16,888 nucleotides of DNA, from positions 1 to 16,888 of the forward strand of contig CAYUES010000025.1 of assembly GCA_964443885.1 (NCBI GenBank), written 5' to 3'. The translations under genes and the position numbers were made by a program. Position 1 is the first letter of the stretch. Each line of letters begins with the position of its first letter. This document shows positions 1 through 6,323 of this stretch, piece by piece. The stretch comes from OMIS01 sp964443885 (GTDB taxonomy: Bacteria > Patescibacteriota > Microgenomatia > UBA1400 > PJMF01). Under the pieces are notes generated by a model. The model was not told the DNA's origin. It worked only from the letters and a program-made list of their open reading frames with translations, and did not search any database.

Positions 1-1
1 T

Positions 2-1159
2 GGCTTGTACATTATCGGTACCGAGCGCCATGAGTCTCGCCGTATCGACAATCAGCTCCGTGGTCGTTCTGGTCGCCAAGGTGATCCAGGTGTGACTCAG
101 TTCTTTATTTCTTTAGATGACGACATCATGCGCATCTTTGGTGGTGATCAAATTGCTAAAGTGATGGACTTCCTCAAGATCGAAGAAAATCAACCCATCG
201 AACACGGCATGATCGGTAAATCAATCGAAGCTGCTCAAGTTAAAGTCGAAGGTTTCTTCTTTGATCAACGCAAACGCTTGGTCGAGTTTGACGACGTTAT
301 GAACAAGCAGCGTGAGATTATCTACAAGCGCCGCCGCCGCTTGCTCGAGTCTGGTACTCAACGTGATGAAGGTAGCCCGACTGAACTCAAAAACGAAGTC
401 CTTGGCTACATCAATGATGACATCGAGAGTGTGGTCACTTTGTATGCACCTCAAGACTTCACCGAAGAAGAGTTTAACACCATCGTCAAAGAGTTTGCGA
501 CGATTATTCCATTCGATACTGCTTCCCAAAAAGAGCTCGTTAAGTCCTTGAAAGACATGAGTTCTGCTGATGAAATTATCGAGAAACTCCAAGAAATTGC
601 TGCAGAAACCTATGACTCAAAAGAGAAGGGTGTGGGTGCCCAACACATGCGCTTACTTGAACGACTCGTTTCTATCGCCGTGCTCGATCAAAAATGGATG
701 GATCATCTTGATGCGATGGAAGACTTGCGCGAAGGTATTTGGCTGCGTGGTGACAAGCGAACCGTCATTTCTGAGTATAAGAAAGAAGCCTTTGGCCTCT
801 TCGAAGAGCTGGTGGCCAGCATTGAATCAACGATCGCCAAACGTATTTATCGCGATCAAGTCCAGAGTGCTGAGATGATGCGCCCAATTAAAGCCGAAGC
901 GATGATCGAGCAAAAAGCTGATATCAATGAGTCTCTGGAAAAAGAAGTTTCTGATGCGAGTGTCCCAACAGCAGCCATGCAAACTCAACAAGGTTCTTTG
1001 AGCGACTTAGCCAAGGTTTTGCAAAATGCCAAAGCTGATGCCAAGCCTCAGCCTGGTGTTTCTAAAGCCAAGATTAGTCGCAACGATCCTTGTCCTTGTG
1101 GCAGTGGACTGAAGTTCAAGAAGTGCGGCTTGATCAATGCGCCACAGCATCGCGGGTAG
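2..1159 (+). CDS. secA: Preprotein translocase ATPase SecA, C-terminal part (5' end outside window)
   Basis: SecA is the ATPase motor that pushes preproteins through SecYEG. The window opens inside the gene, so 385 C-terminal residues are visible; the TTG at position 5 is an internal leucine codon, not a start. The sequence begins in the second nucleotide-binding fold with GTERHESRRIDNQLRGR and GRQGDPG, the helicase motif VI region carrying the arginine finger. Next comes the helical scaffold (LVEFDDVMNKQREIIYKRR) and then the helical wing/scaffold end (VLDQKWMDHLDAMEDLREGIWLR, SEYKKEAFGLFEEL). A linker of low conservation leads to a C-terminal SEC-C zinc motif, CPCGSGLKFKKCG. The motif is Cys-x-Cys-x8-Cys, but Gly stands where the fourth ligand (His or Cys) normally follows. 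The prs promoter lies in the 39 nt after the stop. Confidence 0.97.
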   Translation, partial: GLYIIGTERHESRRIDNQLRGRSGRQGDPGVTQFFISLDDDIMRIFGGDQIAKVMDFLKIEENQPIEHGMIGKSIEAAQVKVEGFFFDQRKRLVEFDDVMNKQREIIYKRRRRLLESGTQRDEGSPTELKNEVLGYINDDIESVVTLYAPQDFTEEEFNTIVKEFATIIPFDTASQKELVKSLKDMSSADEIIEKLQEIAAETYDSKEKGVGAQHMRLLERLVSIAVLDQKWMDHLDAMEDLREGIWLRGDKRTVISEYKKEAFGLFEELVASIESTIAKRIYRDQVQSAEMMRPIKAEAMIEQKADINESLEKEVSDASVPTAAMQTQQGSLSDLAKVLQNAKADAKPQPGVSKAKISRNDPCPCGSGLKFKKCGLINAPQHRG

Positions 1160-1163
1160 AACT

Positions 1164-1192
1164 TTCACTTCTCAGCACAAGTGCGGTACAAT
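1164..1192 (+). promoter_or_regulatory. prs promoter giving a leaderless mRNA
   Basis: TTCACT (1164-1169) and TACAAT (1187-1192) are separated by 17 bp. Exactly 6 nt separate the -10 from the ATG at 1199, so transcription should start at or next to the A of the start codon. No Shine-Dalgarno is present. Confidence 0.6.
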
Positions 1193-1198
1193 AATGCC

Positions 1199-2095
1199 AT
1201 GAAACTTATTTCTGGTTCATCCAATCTTCCGCTGGCTCAAAAAATTAGTGACCGGCTTAACTTGCCGCTCGTGCAGACAGAGACTTCGCAGTTTTCAAAT
1301 GGTGAGCGTCGCATTTTAATTACTGAGCACTTGGCCGGTGAAGACGTGGTGATTATTCAATCATTCTCGAATCCTGTCGACGAACACATCATGGAGTTTT
1401 TACTCTTAGCAGATGCAACCGAACGCCTAGGAGCTCGCAACATTCATGCCGTTATTCCTTGGATGGGCTACTCACTGCAAGACAAAGTCTTCATGCCTGG
1501 TGAACCGATCGCAGCCAAAGTTGTTGCCAATTTAGTATCCACAGCCAACATTAACCGCGTCTATCTATTGGATCTGCATAACAGCAGTACACCAGGATTT
1601 TTCTCGATTCCTTCTGCTCATTTATCTGCGATGGAGTTATTTATTGCGGATGTTCAAGCTCGTTTTGCAGGTAAAGATATCGTGGTGGCCAGCCCAGACT
1701 TTGGTGGCATTAAACGCGCTCGTCAGTTTGCGACTGCACTTGGTACAGACTTGGTTAATATCGATAAAAATCGTGATTTATTGACTGGTGAAATCACGGC
1801 CGTTGGCTTACAAGGTTCAGTCAAAGATAAAATTGTTTTGCTATTTGATGACGTGATTGTGTCAGGTGGGACAGTGGTGGAAACTTCAGAACTGCTCAAA
1901 CAAGAAGGAGCAGCCGAGACTCATTTCTTTGCCACACACGGCCCACTCGTACCAAACGCGATCGATAAACTCAGTAACTCAACTGTCGATAGCATCACCG
2001 TGACCAACTCAATTACGCACAAACAACTGCCGAGCAACTGCAAAGAACTGGACATTTCCGAACTTATTGTACAGTCTCTTGAGGAGTGGCTGTAG
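1199..2095 (+). CDS. prs: Ribose-phosphate pyrophosphokinase (PRPP synthetase)
   Basis: The enzyme makes PRPP from ribose 5-phosphate and ATP for nucleotide, His and Trp synthesis. The protein is 298 aa, a little shorter than the classical bacterial enzymes. It has two phosphoribosyltransferase-like halves: an N-terminal FSNGE (residues 32-36), the DFGGIKRARQFA segment, and the PRPP-binding loop FDDVIVSGGT near residues 216-225. The ATP-site segment reads GYSLQDKVFMPGEP where classical enzymes have YARQDRK, so the first Arg is Leu. The catalytic-loop region reads NIDKNRD instead of IDKRR. These differences make it a divergent member, though the fold assignment is safe. A GTG at 1181 is in frame, but ATG 1199 is preferred because of the -10 placement and because the protein then begins MKLISGSSN like its family. 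The 3' end overlaps the convergent regulator gene. Confidence 0.93.
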   Translation: MKLISGSSNLPLAQKISDRLNLPLVQTETSQFSNGERRILITEHLAGEDVVIIQSFSNPVDEHIMEFLLLADATERLGARNIHAVIPWMGYSLQDKVFMPGEPIAAKVVANLVSTANINRVYLLDLHNSSTPGFFSIPSAHLSAMELFIADVQARFAGKDIVVASPDFGGIKRARQFATALGTDLVNIDKNRDLLTGEITAVGLQGSVKDKIVLLFDDVIVSGGTVVETSELLKQEGAAETHFFATHGPLVPNAIDKLSNSTVDSITVTNSITHKQLPSNCKELDISELIVQSLEEWL

Positions 2096-2828
2096 CTGTT
2101 GGCACAGCTTCCACCGTTGATGATTCCATCTTGATAGTACCCGCTAGAACTTGCTGCAAACCTTCTTTGTTCAAAATACGAATATACATACGACCTTGTT
2201 CAATAAATCCCATTTTGGCCATTTTAATTAATATTTCTGTCACTGTTTCACGATACGTATGATGCTGTTCAGCTAGATCTCGATGTGTTATTTGAAGCAT
2301 ATCACCTTGAATAGACTGTTGCGCTAATAGTGTTTTTGCAAACTTTTGTGGCAAAAGTAAAAACTGATTGTCCGCAATTTTCTCTGTAACACTTGCAACT
2401 TCACTGCGTAGTGCATCGGAAATATAAAAATAGAGGTTGGCTAAAAAATTTTTTCCTGATGTATTTCTTTGGCTATAACTCACTAAATCAGTGAAGCAGA
2501 AACCTCGCACCTTTGTGTGAGCAGTAGTTCTAAAGTAATCTACCGTCTGAGGATCAGGGGGTTGGCCAAGTAAACTTTTAAAAATATTTGCGGTTAAAAC
2601 CAGCTGCTGTTCTTTAGTAAAAGAAGCTATCAGCATCTCATTTCCATTTTGAACAACTCTCAAGACATCAGCGCTGCCTTGGGTGAGAAACCACAAAAAA
2701 CCGGGCGCTAGTGACTCAATCAGTATTACCTTATTATGAAAATCGAGTAAAGTAGTCCCAACTTGCTTTTCTCGAGCCAAGGTATCTAAGGTCGAATACG
2801 ATATAGTTTGTTCTTGTTTTTCAGTCAC
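2064..2828 (-). CDS. Crp/Fnr-family transcriptional regulator
   Basis: A 254-aa protein. Its N-terminal half fits a cyclic-nucleotide-binding-like sensor domain (residues about 20-130), though no ligand residues can be assigned and no Fnr-type cysteine cluster is seen. Its C-terminal part has the Crp winged helix (residues about 185-235): ITHRDLAEQHHTYRETVTEILIKM, then GFIEQGRMYIRILNKEGL, matching the family pattern of DLA..RETV....L...G.I...R..I.I...L. The last 20 residues are Thr/Ala/Glu-rich and are encoded antisense to the prs C-terminus. The start is GTG at 2828, with an extended -10 eight nt upstream and no Shine-Dalgarno. It diverges from the proS leader, so it could act on that shared promoter region, but this is inference. 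Confidence 0.85.
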   Translation of the reverse strand: MTEKQEQTISYSTLDTLAREKQVGTTLLDFHNKVILIESLAPGFLWFLTQGSADVLRVVQNGNEMLIASFTKEQQLVLTANIFKSLLGQPPDPQTVDYFRTTAHTKVRGFCFTDLVSYSQRNTSGKNFLANLYFYISDALRSEVASVTEKIADNQFLLLPQKFAKTLLAQQSIQGDMLQITHRDLAEQHHTYRETVTEILIKMAKMGFIEQGRMYIRILNKEGLQQVLAGTIKMESSTVEAVPTATATPQETVQ

Positions 2829-2836
2829 GGTTCGCT

Positions 2837-2845
2837 ATTATACCA
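2837..2845 (-). promoter_or_regulatory. Extended -10 promoter of the Crp/Fnr gene
   Basis: On the minus strand the sequence reads TGG TATAAT, a full consensus extended -10. Eight nt separate it from the GTG start, so the mRNA leader would be about 0-2 nt. No good -35 is visible. Confidence 0.65.
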
Positions 2846-2850
2846 AATGA

Positions 2851-2879
2851 TTTGCATTTTTTTAGACTACGCGTATAAT
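2851..2879 (+). promoter_or_regulatory. Promoter of the proS T-box leader
   Basis: TTTGCA (2851-2856), a 17-bp spacer, and a perfect TATAAT (2874-2879). The predicted start is near 2886. It lies back to back with the Crp/Fnr promoter in a gap of about 60 bp. Confidence 0.65.
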
Positions 2880-2885
2880 GACTTG

Positions 2886-3152
2886 TAACTACTGAATGGG
2901 TGATCCATTCCTTTTAGCTCCTAACTAAAGGCTTTGACCAAAAGAGTAAATGTGGAAATCTTGAGTTTCTGTAGAGAAACTACGTACTAACACATTCGGC
3001 AGGAAGCCGTTATCTACTTCCAGGCTGTCATCTGCAGCCCCAAGGTTCAAGCGAGCAATCGCTTGAACAAAGTGAGGTGGTACCGTTTTTGTAACCCACA
3101 AAAACCCTCATCAGTTATTTCGCAGTTGCGAGATGATTGGTGAGGGTTTTTT
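2886..3152 (+). promoter_or_regulatory. T-box riboswitch (tRNA-sensing leader) of proS, with terminator
   Basis: The 3' part shows full T-box architecture. An antiterminator is formed by TGAGG (3073-3077), the bulge TGGTACC (3078-3084), GTTTTTGT (3085-3092), loop AACCC, ACAAAAAC (3098-3105) and CCTCA (3106-3110). The alternative terminator pairs AAAACCCTCA (3101-3110) with TGAGGGTTTT (3141-3150) and ends in a T tract to 3152; the two folds share 3101-3110 and exclude each other. A 9-bp stem III-like hairpin (GTTCAAGCG 3045-3053 with CGCTTGAAC 3060-3068) sits directly upstream. TGGT in the bulge would pair with ACCA at a tRNA 3' end, consistent with the A discriminator of tRNA-Pro. Several hairpins fill 2894-3035, but I cannot identify the specifier codon with certainty; CCT sits in one loop (2920-2922). 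Confidence 0.82.
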
Positions 3153-3182
3153 AGTATCTACTTAATGAAAGGTAAAATATTT

Positions 3183-3311
3183 GAGCATTATGACAATGAG
3201 CAGAGTATTGAGCGAACGTCATTGTCTAATCTGAGTAAATATACCTATGAATAGTGAGCTCATTAAGGTAGGGATTCGAGCCTACCGTCTCAGCGAATTG
3301 TCATAGTGCTC
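3183..3311 (+). ncRNA. Structured RNA element, copy A (unassigned class), between T-box terminator and proS
   Basis: A closed multi-stem fold. P1 pairs 3183-3197 with 3297-3311 (15 bp, one G-U). P2 pairs TGAGC 3209-3213 with GCTCA 3258-3262. P3 pairs TCAT 3219-3222 with ATGA 3247-3250. The P4 hairpin is GGTAGG 3267-3272 with CCTACC 3281-3286. A possible pseudoknot joins CTGAG (3231-3235) to CTCAG (3289-3293). Two blocks are identical in copy B: TTGAGCGAACGTC (3208-3220) and ATAGTGAGCTCA (3251-3262). TAAAAT (3173-3178), a -10-like hexamer, lies just before P1. The 3' strand of P1 ends 11 nt before the proS Shine-Dalgarno, so the element may be a second proS leader module or a separate small RNA. 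I do not recognise the class. Confidence 0.72.
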
Positions 3312-3322
3312 TAAAATAATTA

Positions 3323-3328
3323 AAGGAA
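3323..3328 (+). promoter_or_regulatory. Shine-Dalgarno of proS
   Basis: AAAGGA lies just upstream of ATG 3331. It shows that this leadered mRNA uses normal SD initiation, in contrast to the leaderless genes nearby. Confidence 0.6.
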
Positions 3329-3330
3329 AT

Positions 3331-5031
3331 ATGAAATACTCAAACATCTTAACCAAAACCCAAAAAATCGCAAAAGAGTATGACTCTAAAAACGCTGACT
3401 TACTGATCAAAGCTGGCTTCGTTGACCAAACTATGGCTGGGGTCTACACCTTTTTGCCTTTAGGATTACGTGTCCTGACCAAAATCGAAAACATTGTTCG
3501 CAAAGAAATGGATAAAATCGGTGCCGAAGTTTTAATGCCTTCGTTGTCACCAAAGTCATTTTGGGAAACTACCGGTCGTCTCGAAACTATCGACGTTTTA
3601 TTCAAAGCAGTTGGTGCCAATAAAAACTCACAAGCAAAAAATAGCGCTGAGTATGTTTTGAACTGCACACACGAAGACTTAATTACGCCAATTGCCCAAA
3701 AATTCCGCACGAGCTACAAGGACTTTCCGTTTGCTGTCTATCAAATTCAAACCAAGTTCCGCAATGAAGCTCGTCCAAAATCTGGCATCATGCGTGGTCG
3801 CGAGTTTCGGATGAAAGATCTCTACAGCTTCCACACTAGTCAAGAAGATTTCCAAGCCTACTACGATAGAGCCAAAGAAGTCTACACCAATACCTTCAAA
3901 GCATTAGGCTTGGGAGCAGACACCGTGATGGCACTCGCATCTGGTGGCGACTTCACGCCTGACTTTTCGCATGAATTCCAAACTCGCTGCGAAGCTGGTG
4001 AAGATGTGATTTTCTTTGATGAAACTACCAATACCTACTACAACCGTGAAGTTGCCCCAAGTAAAGCACCTCACGTTGCACAAGACGCTGAACAAAAAGC
4101 GCTAGAAGAAGTCTACGGCGAAAACATCACGGGTATGGATGCACTGGTGAAGTTCTTGAATGTTCCAGCTGAAAAATGTATTAAAACAATTATCTACCAG
4201 GCAGATAACACAGTTGTCGCCGTTGGTGTGCGCGGACTCTATGAAGTCAATGAAGATAAACTAAAGAAAATCTTGGGTTGTAAAAAATTAGCACTGGCAA
4301 CTCCAGAAGTTGTCAAAGAAGTAACTGGCGCCATCATTGGCTATGCTGGCCTTATTAATTTACCAGATTCTGTCAAGATAATTGCTGATGAATCACTCGA
4401 GGAAATGGTCAACTTTGAGTGTGGGGGCAATAAAGATCATATTCACGTCGTCAATGTAAACTGGGATAGAGACTTGCCAAAACCAGCCAAATTTTATGAC
4501 ATTAAAGTAGCTCAAGCTGGCGACTTGAATCCAAAAAGTGGCAAAGTTATGGAGTACTTCAAAGCAGCAGAGGTCGGAAATATCTTCCCACTTCAAAGTC
4601 GTTTCCCAGATGCCTACAACTACAAATTTATTGATGACCAAGGTACGGAGCAACCAATTTTGATGGGTTCATACGGCATCGGAACTAGTCGAGCAATGGG
4701 GGTGATTGTTGAAAAATTTCATGATGAAAAGGGTATTATTTGGCCAAAACAAGTTGCGCCATTTACCGTTCACTTACTCTCACTGCGTGGCGGGGAAGAG
4801 CAAGCAGCTGCTTTGTACACCACACTCCAAGATTCTGGCATCGATGTACTGTGGGACGAGCGCGACGTAAATCCTGGTGTTAAGTTTGCTGATGCAGACC
4901 TAATTGGTTGTCCAGTACGTTTAGTTGTTTCTGCAAAAACTAATGGACAAATTGAATGGAAAGAGCGAACAAGTGATCAAAGTGAAGTCATTTCTGAAAA
5001 AGAAGTGCTAGAGCGTGTAAAAACTCTCTAA
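3331..5031 (+). CDS. proS: Prolyl-tRNA synthetase (bacterial type with INS insertion)
   Basis: A class II synthetase that charges tRNA-Pro, 566 aa, normal for the bacterial type. Class II motif 1 lies at about residues 43-70 (PLGLRVLTKIENIVRKEMDKIGAEVLMP region). Motif 2 is FRNEARPKSGIMRGREFRMKDLYSF. Motif 3 is GSYGIGTSRAMGVIVEK near residue 450. The YbaK-like editing insertion lies between motifs 2 and 3 (about residues 250-390) and contains KTIIYQADNTVVAVGVRG and NEDKLKKILG; the usual Asp after VRG is Leu here, so editing ability is uncertain. The C-terminal anticodon-binding domain covers about residues 470-566 (DVLWDERDVNPGVKFADADLIGCPVRLVV). Upstream T-box control fits the function well, since uncharged tRNA-Pro would raise expression. 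Confidence 0.97.
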   Translation: MKYSNILTKTQKIAKEYDSKNADLLIKAGFVDQTMAGVYTFLPLGLRVLTKIENIVRKEMDKIGAEVLMPSLSPKSFWETTGRLETIDVLFKAVGANKNSQAKNSAEYVLNCTHEDLITPIAQKFRTSYKDFPFAVYQIQTKFRNEARPKSGIMRGREFRMKDLYSFHTSQEDFQAYYDRAKEVYTNTFKALGLGADTVMALASGGDFTPDFSHEFQTRCEAGEDVIFFDETTNTYYNREVAPSKAPHVAQDAEQKALEEVYGENITGMDALVKFLNVPAEKCIKTIIYQADNTVVAVGVRGLYEVNEDKLKKILGCKKLALATPEVVKEVTGAIIGYAGLINLPDSVKIIADESLEEMVNFECGGNKDHIHVVNVNWDRDLPKPAKFYDIKVAQAGDLNPKSGKVMEYFKAAEVGNIFPLQSRFPDAYNYKFIDDQGTEQPILMGSYGIGTSRAMGVIVEKFHDEKGIIWPKQVAPFTVHLLSLRGGEEQAAALYTTLQDSGIDVLWDERDVNPGVKFADADLIGCPVRLVVSAKTNGQIEWKERTSDQSEVISEKEVLERVKTL

Positions 5032-5053
5032 TTGCAACCATTTTTTGTTAGTC

Positions 5054-5331
5054 ATCAATAGCCTATATCACACAAAGTAAAGCTATTGATTTAGATCAGC
5101 ATATCTGGTATGCAGGCAGTTATCCGCAAAAGCTGCTGCAATTATCTAGGCCTATAGTTAACATTTCTTTAGTCAGGTAAAAAAACTATAGATTGCGAAT
5201 TCAAGCCTTTTTAATTATGGGTATTTTCTATATCAAGAGCTATAGTACTCATACATTCCGGTGAGGAACACCCACTGCAATTGTCCTGATTATTGTTTAC
5301 AGTAATTACGGCTGTTGTGGTGGGTTTTTTT
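5054..5331 (+). other. Structured proS 3' region or independent RNA
   Basis: The 338-nt gap after proS holds several inverted repeats on the plus strand: ATCAATAGC (5054-5062) with GCTATTGAT (5082-5090); GCATA (5099-5103) with TATGC (5109-5113); CTATAGTT (5152-5159) with AACTATAG (5184-5191); and GGTG (5260-5263) with CACC (5269-5272), which overlaps the terminator stem below. It may be a long 3' UTR, an attenuated leader or a small RNA. No convincing promoter or known RNA motif was found. Confidence 0.35.
5270..5331 (+). terminator. Large intrinsic terminator downstream of proS
   Basis: ACCCACTGCAAT (5270-5281) pairs with GTTGTGGTGGGT (5314-5325), 12 bp with three G-U pairs. It encloses an inner hairpin, ATTATTG (5289-5295) with CAGTAAT (5300-5306), and is followed by seven T (5325-5331). 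Confidence 0.75.
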
Positions 5332-5354
5332 ATGGCCAGATTTTGCGCTACAGC

Positions 5355-5363
5355 TGATATACT
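5355..5363 (+). promoter_or_regulatory. Extended -10 promoter, leaderless start of the DHH-like gene
   Basis: TGA TATACT with exactly 6 nt to ATG 5370. No -35 or Shine-Dalgarno is evident. Confidence 0.6.
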
Positions 5364-5369
5364 AACCAC

Positions 5370-6245
5370 ATGACTACCCGTAAACTTCTCGTTACTCATC
5401 ACGCTCCCGACCTCGATGCGATTGGCTCAGTTTGGATGCTCAAGCGCTTTGATGCACAGCACTATGCCACTGCCAAAGTCACCTTTGTAAACCCTGGCCA
5501 AATGCTTTCGATTCCTGAAATTGAAAGTTTTGGAGTCCAACCTCATGAGGTAATGCACGTTGATACGGGCTTAGGTGAGTTTGATCATCACCAGTCAGAT
5601 CGTGGCAAAGAACATATTAGTGCAACTTCGTTGACGTATGATCATGCTTGCGCGCTACATCCAGAGTTGGCAAACGACAAGGCACTCAAAGAAATTAGTG
5701 AGTTCACGACCGAGATCGACCATTTTGGAGAGATTCACTGGCCCGAGGCAGATAGCACACGCTATTGTTTTATGCTCACTGAATTGATTCGTGGCAGCGA
5801 ATTTAGTGATCGCCATGATGATGAAGCACAACTTAATTTTGGACTGCAGTGTTTAGACTATGCATACGCTGTTTTAACTCAACATTTTTCCGCGCTGGAT
5901 GAAATTCAGCAAAAAGGACACCCGTTTGAGTTGCAGTTTGGGCCGGCACTCGCAATCGAAACCAGTAACGACGACACAATCAAGTTAGCACAAAAGAAAA
6001 ACTATGCATTAGTTGTTAAAAAAGATCCAAAATTAGGTAATATTCGTATTAAAATTCGTCCCGATACTTCGGTGACCTTGCAAGCTCTGCATGAGGCAAT
6101 TATCAAGAAAGATACTGAAGGCACTTGGTACTATCACCCCAGTGGCAAGATGTTAATTAATGGCTCGCAAAAGCATCGTAGTCAAACTCCCAGTCCGTTG
6201 TCGTTGAAAGATGTAGTGACGCTGATTGAGCACATATACAAGTAA
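5370..6245 (+). CDS. DHH/MYG1-like metal-dependent phosphoesterase
   Basis: A 291-aa protein. The N-terminus carries a DHH-type motif I, THHAPDLDAIGS (residues about 9-20; His/Asp metal ligands). The later HVDTGLGEFDHHQSD (near residue 65) resembles the metal-binding DHH motif and the FDHHQ of MYG1-type proteins. Together these suggest a two-metal phosphoesterase or exonuclease acting on nucleotides or RNA ends, but the substrate cannot be read from the sequence. The C-terminal half has no classical DHHA1 glycine motif; it contains NYALVVKKDPKLGNIRIKIRP and GTWYYHPSGKMLINGSQK, which I do not recognise. The start is well supported by the leaderless promoter. The gene lies between the proS-side terminator and the HIT gene. 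Confidence 0.7.
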   Translation: MTTRKLLVTHHAPDLDAIGSVWMLKRFDAQHYATAKVTFVNPGQMLSIPEIESFGVQPHEVMHVDTGLGEFDHHQSDRGKEHISATSLTYDHACALHPELANDKALKEISEFTTEIDHFGEIHWPEADSTRYCFMLTELIRGSEFSDRHDDEAQLNFGLQCLDYAYAVLTQHFSALDEIQQKGHPFELQFGPALAIETSNDDTIKLAQKKNYALVVKKDPKLGNIRIKIRPDTSVTLQALHEAIIKKDTEGTWYYHPSGKMLINGSQKHRSQTPSPLSLKDVVTLIEHIYK

Positions 6246-6323
6246 TTGTAGTTTCGATATTGCGTTATTTCTAGAAAATTACAGAAAAAGAATAAACTAA
6301 AAACTTTGAACAGCAAAGGAACT

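Noticed and set aside
5..7. TTG as a start codon for a short SecA
   Set aside because: The reading frame is open to the window edge, and the protein starts in the middle of the conserved helicase motif, so it is simply truncated.
2894..2931. CCT in the loop at 2918-2924 as the proline specifier codon
   Set aside because: T-box specifiers sit in an internal loop of stem I, whereas this is an apical loop of a short hairpin, so the assignment is not supported.
3267..3286. tRNA T-arm-like hairpin (GATTCGAG loop) in copy A
   Set aside because: Copy B has an unrelated loop of different length, and no anticodon arm, D arm or CCA-bearing acceptor is present.
3183..3311. Copies A and B as a MITE or other mobile repeat with terminal inverted repeats
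   Set aside because: The terminal stems differ completely in sequence between copies while still pairing, whereas TIRs of one element family would match. No target-site duplication or transposase was seen.
5211..5402. Minus-strand 63-aa ORF with a Cys-rich segment
   Set aside because: It lies across the terminator, the leaderless promoter and the start of the DHH-like gene, with no ribosome site. The Cys codons come from the terminator stem.
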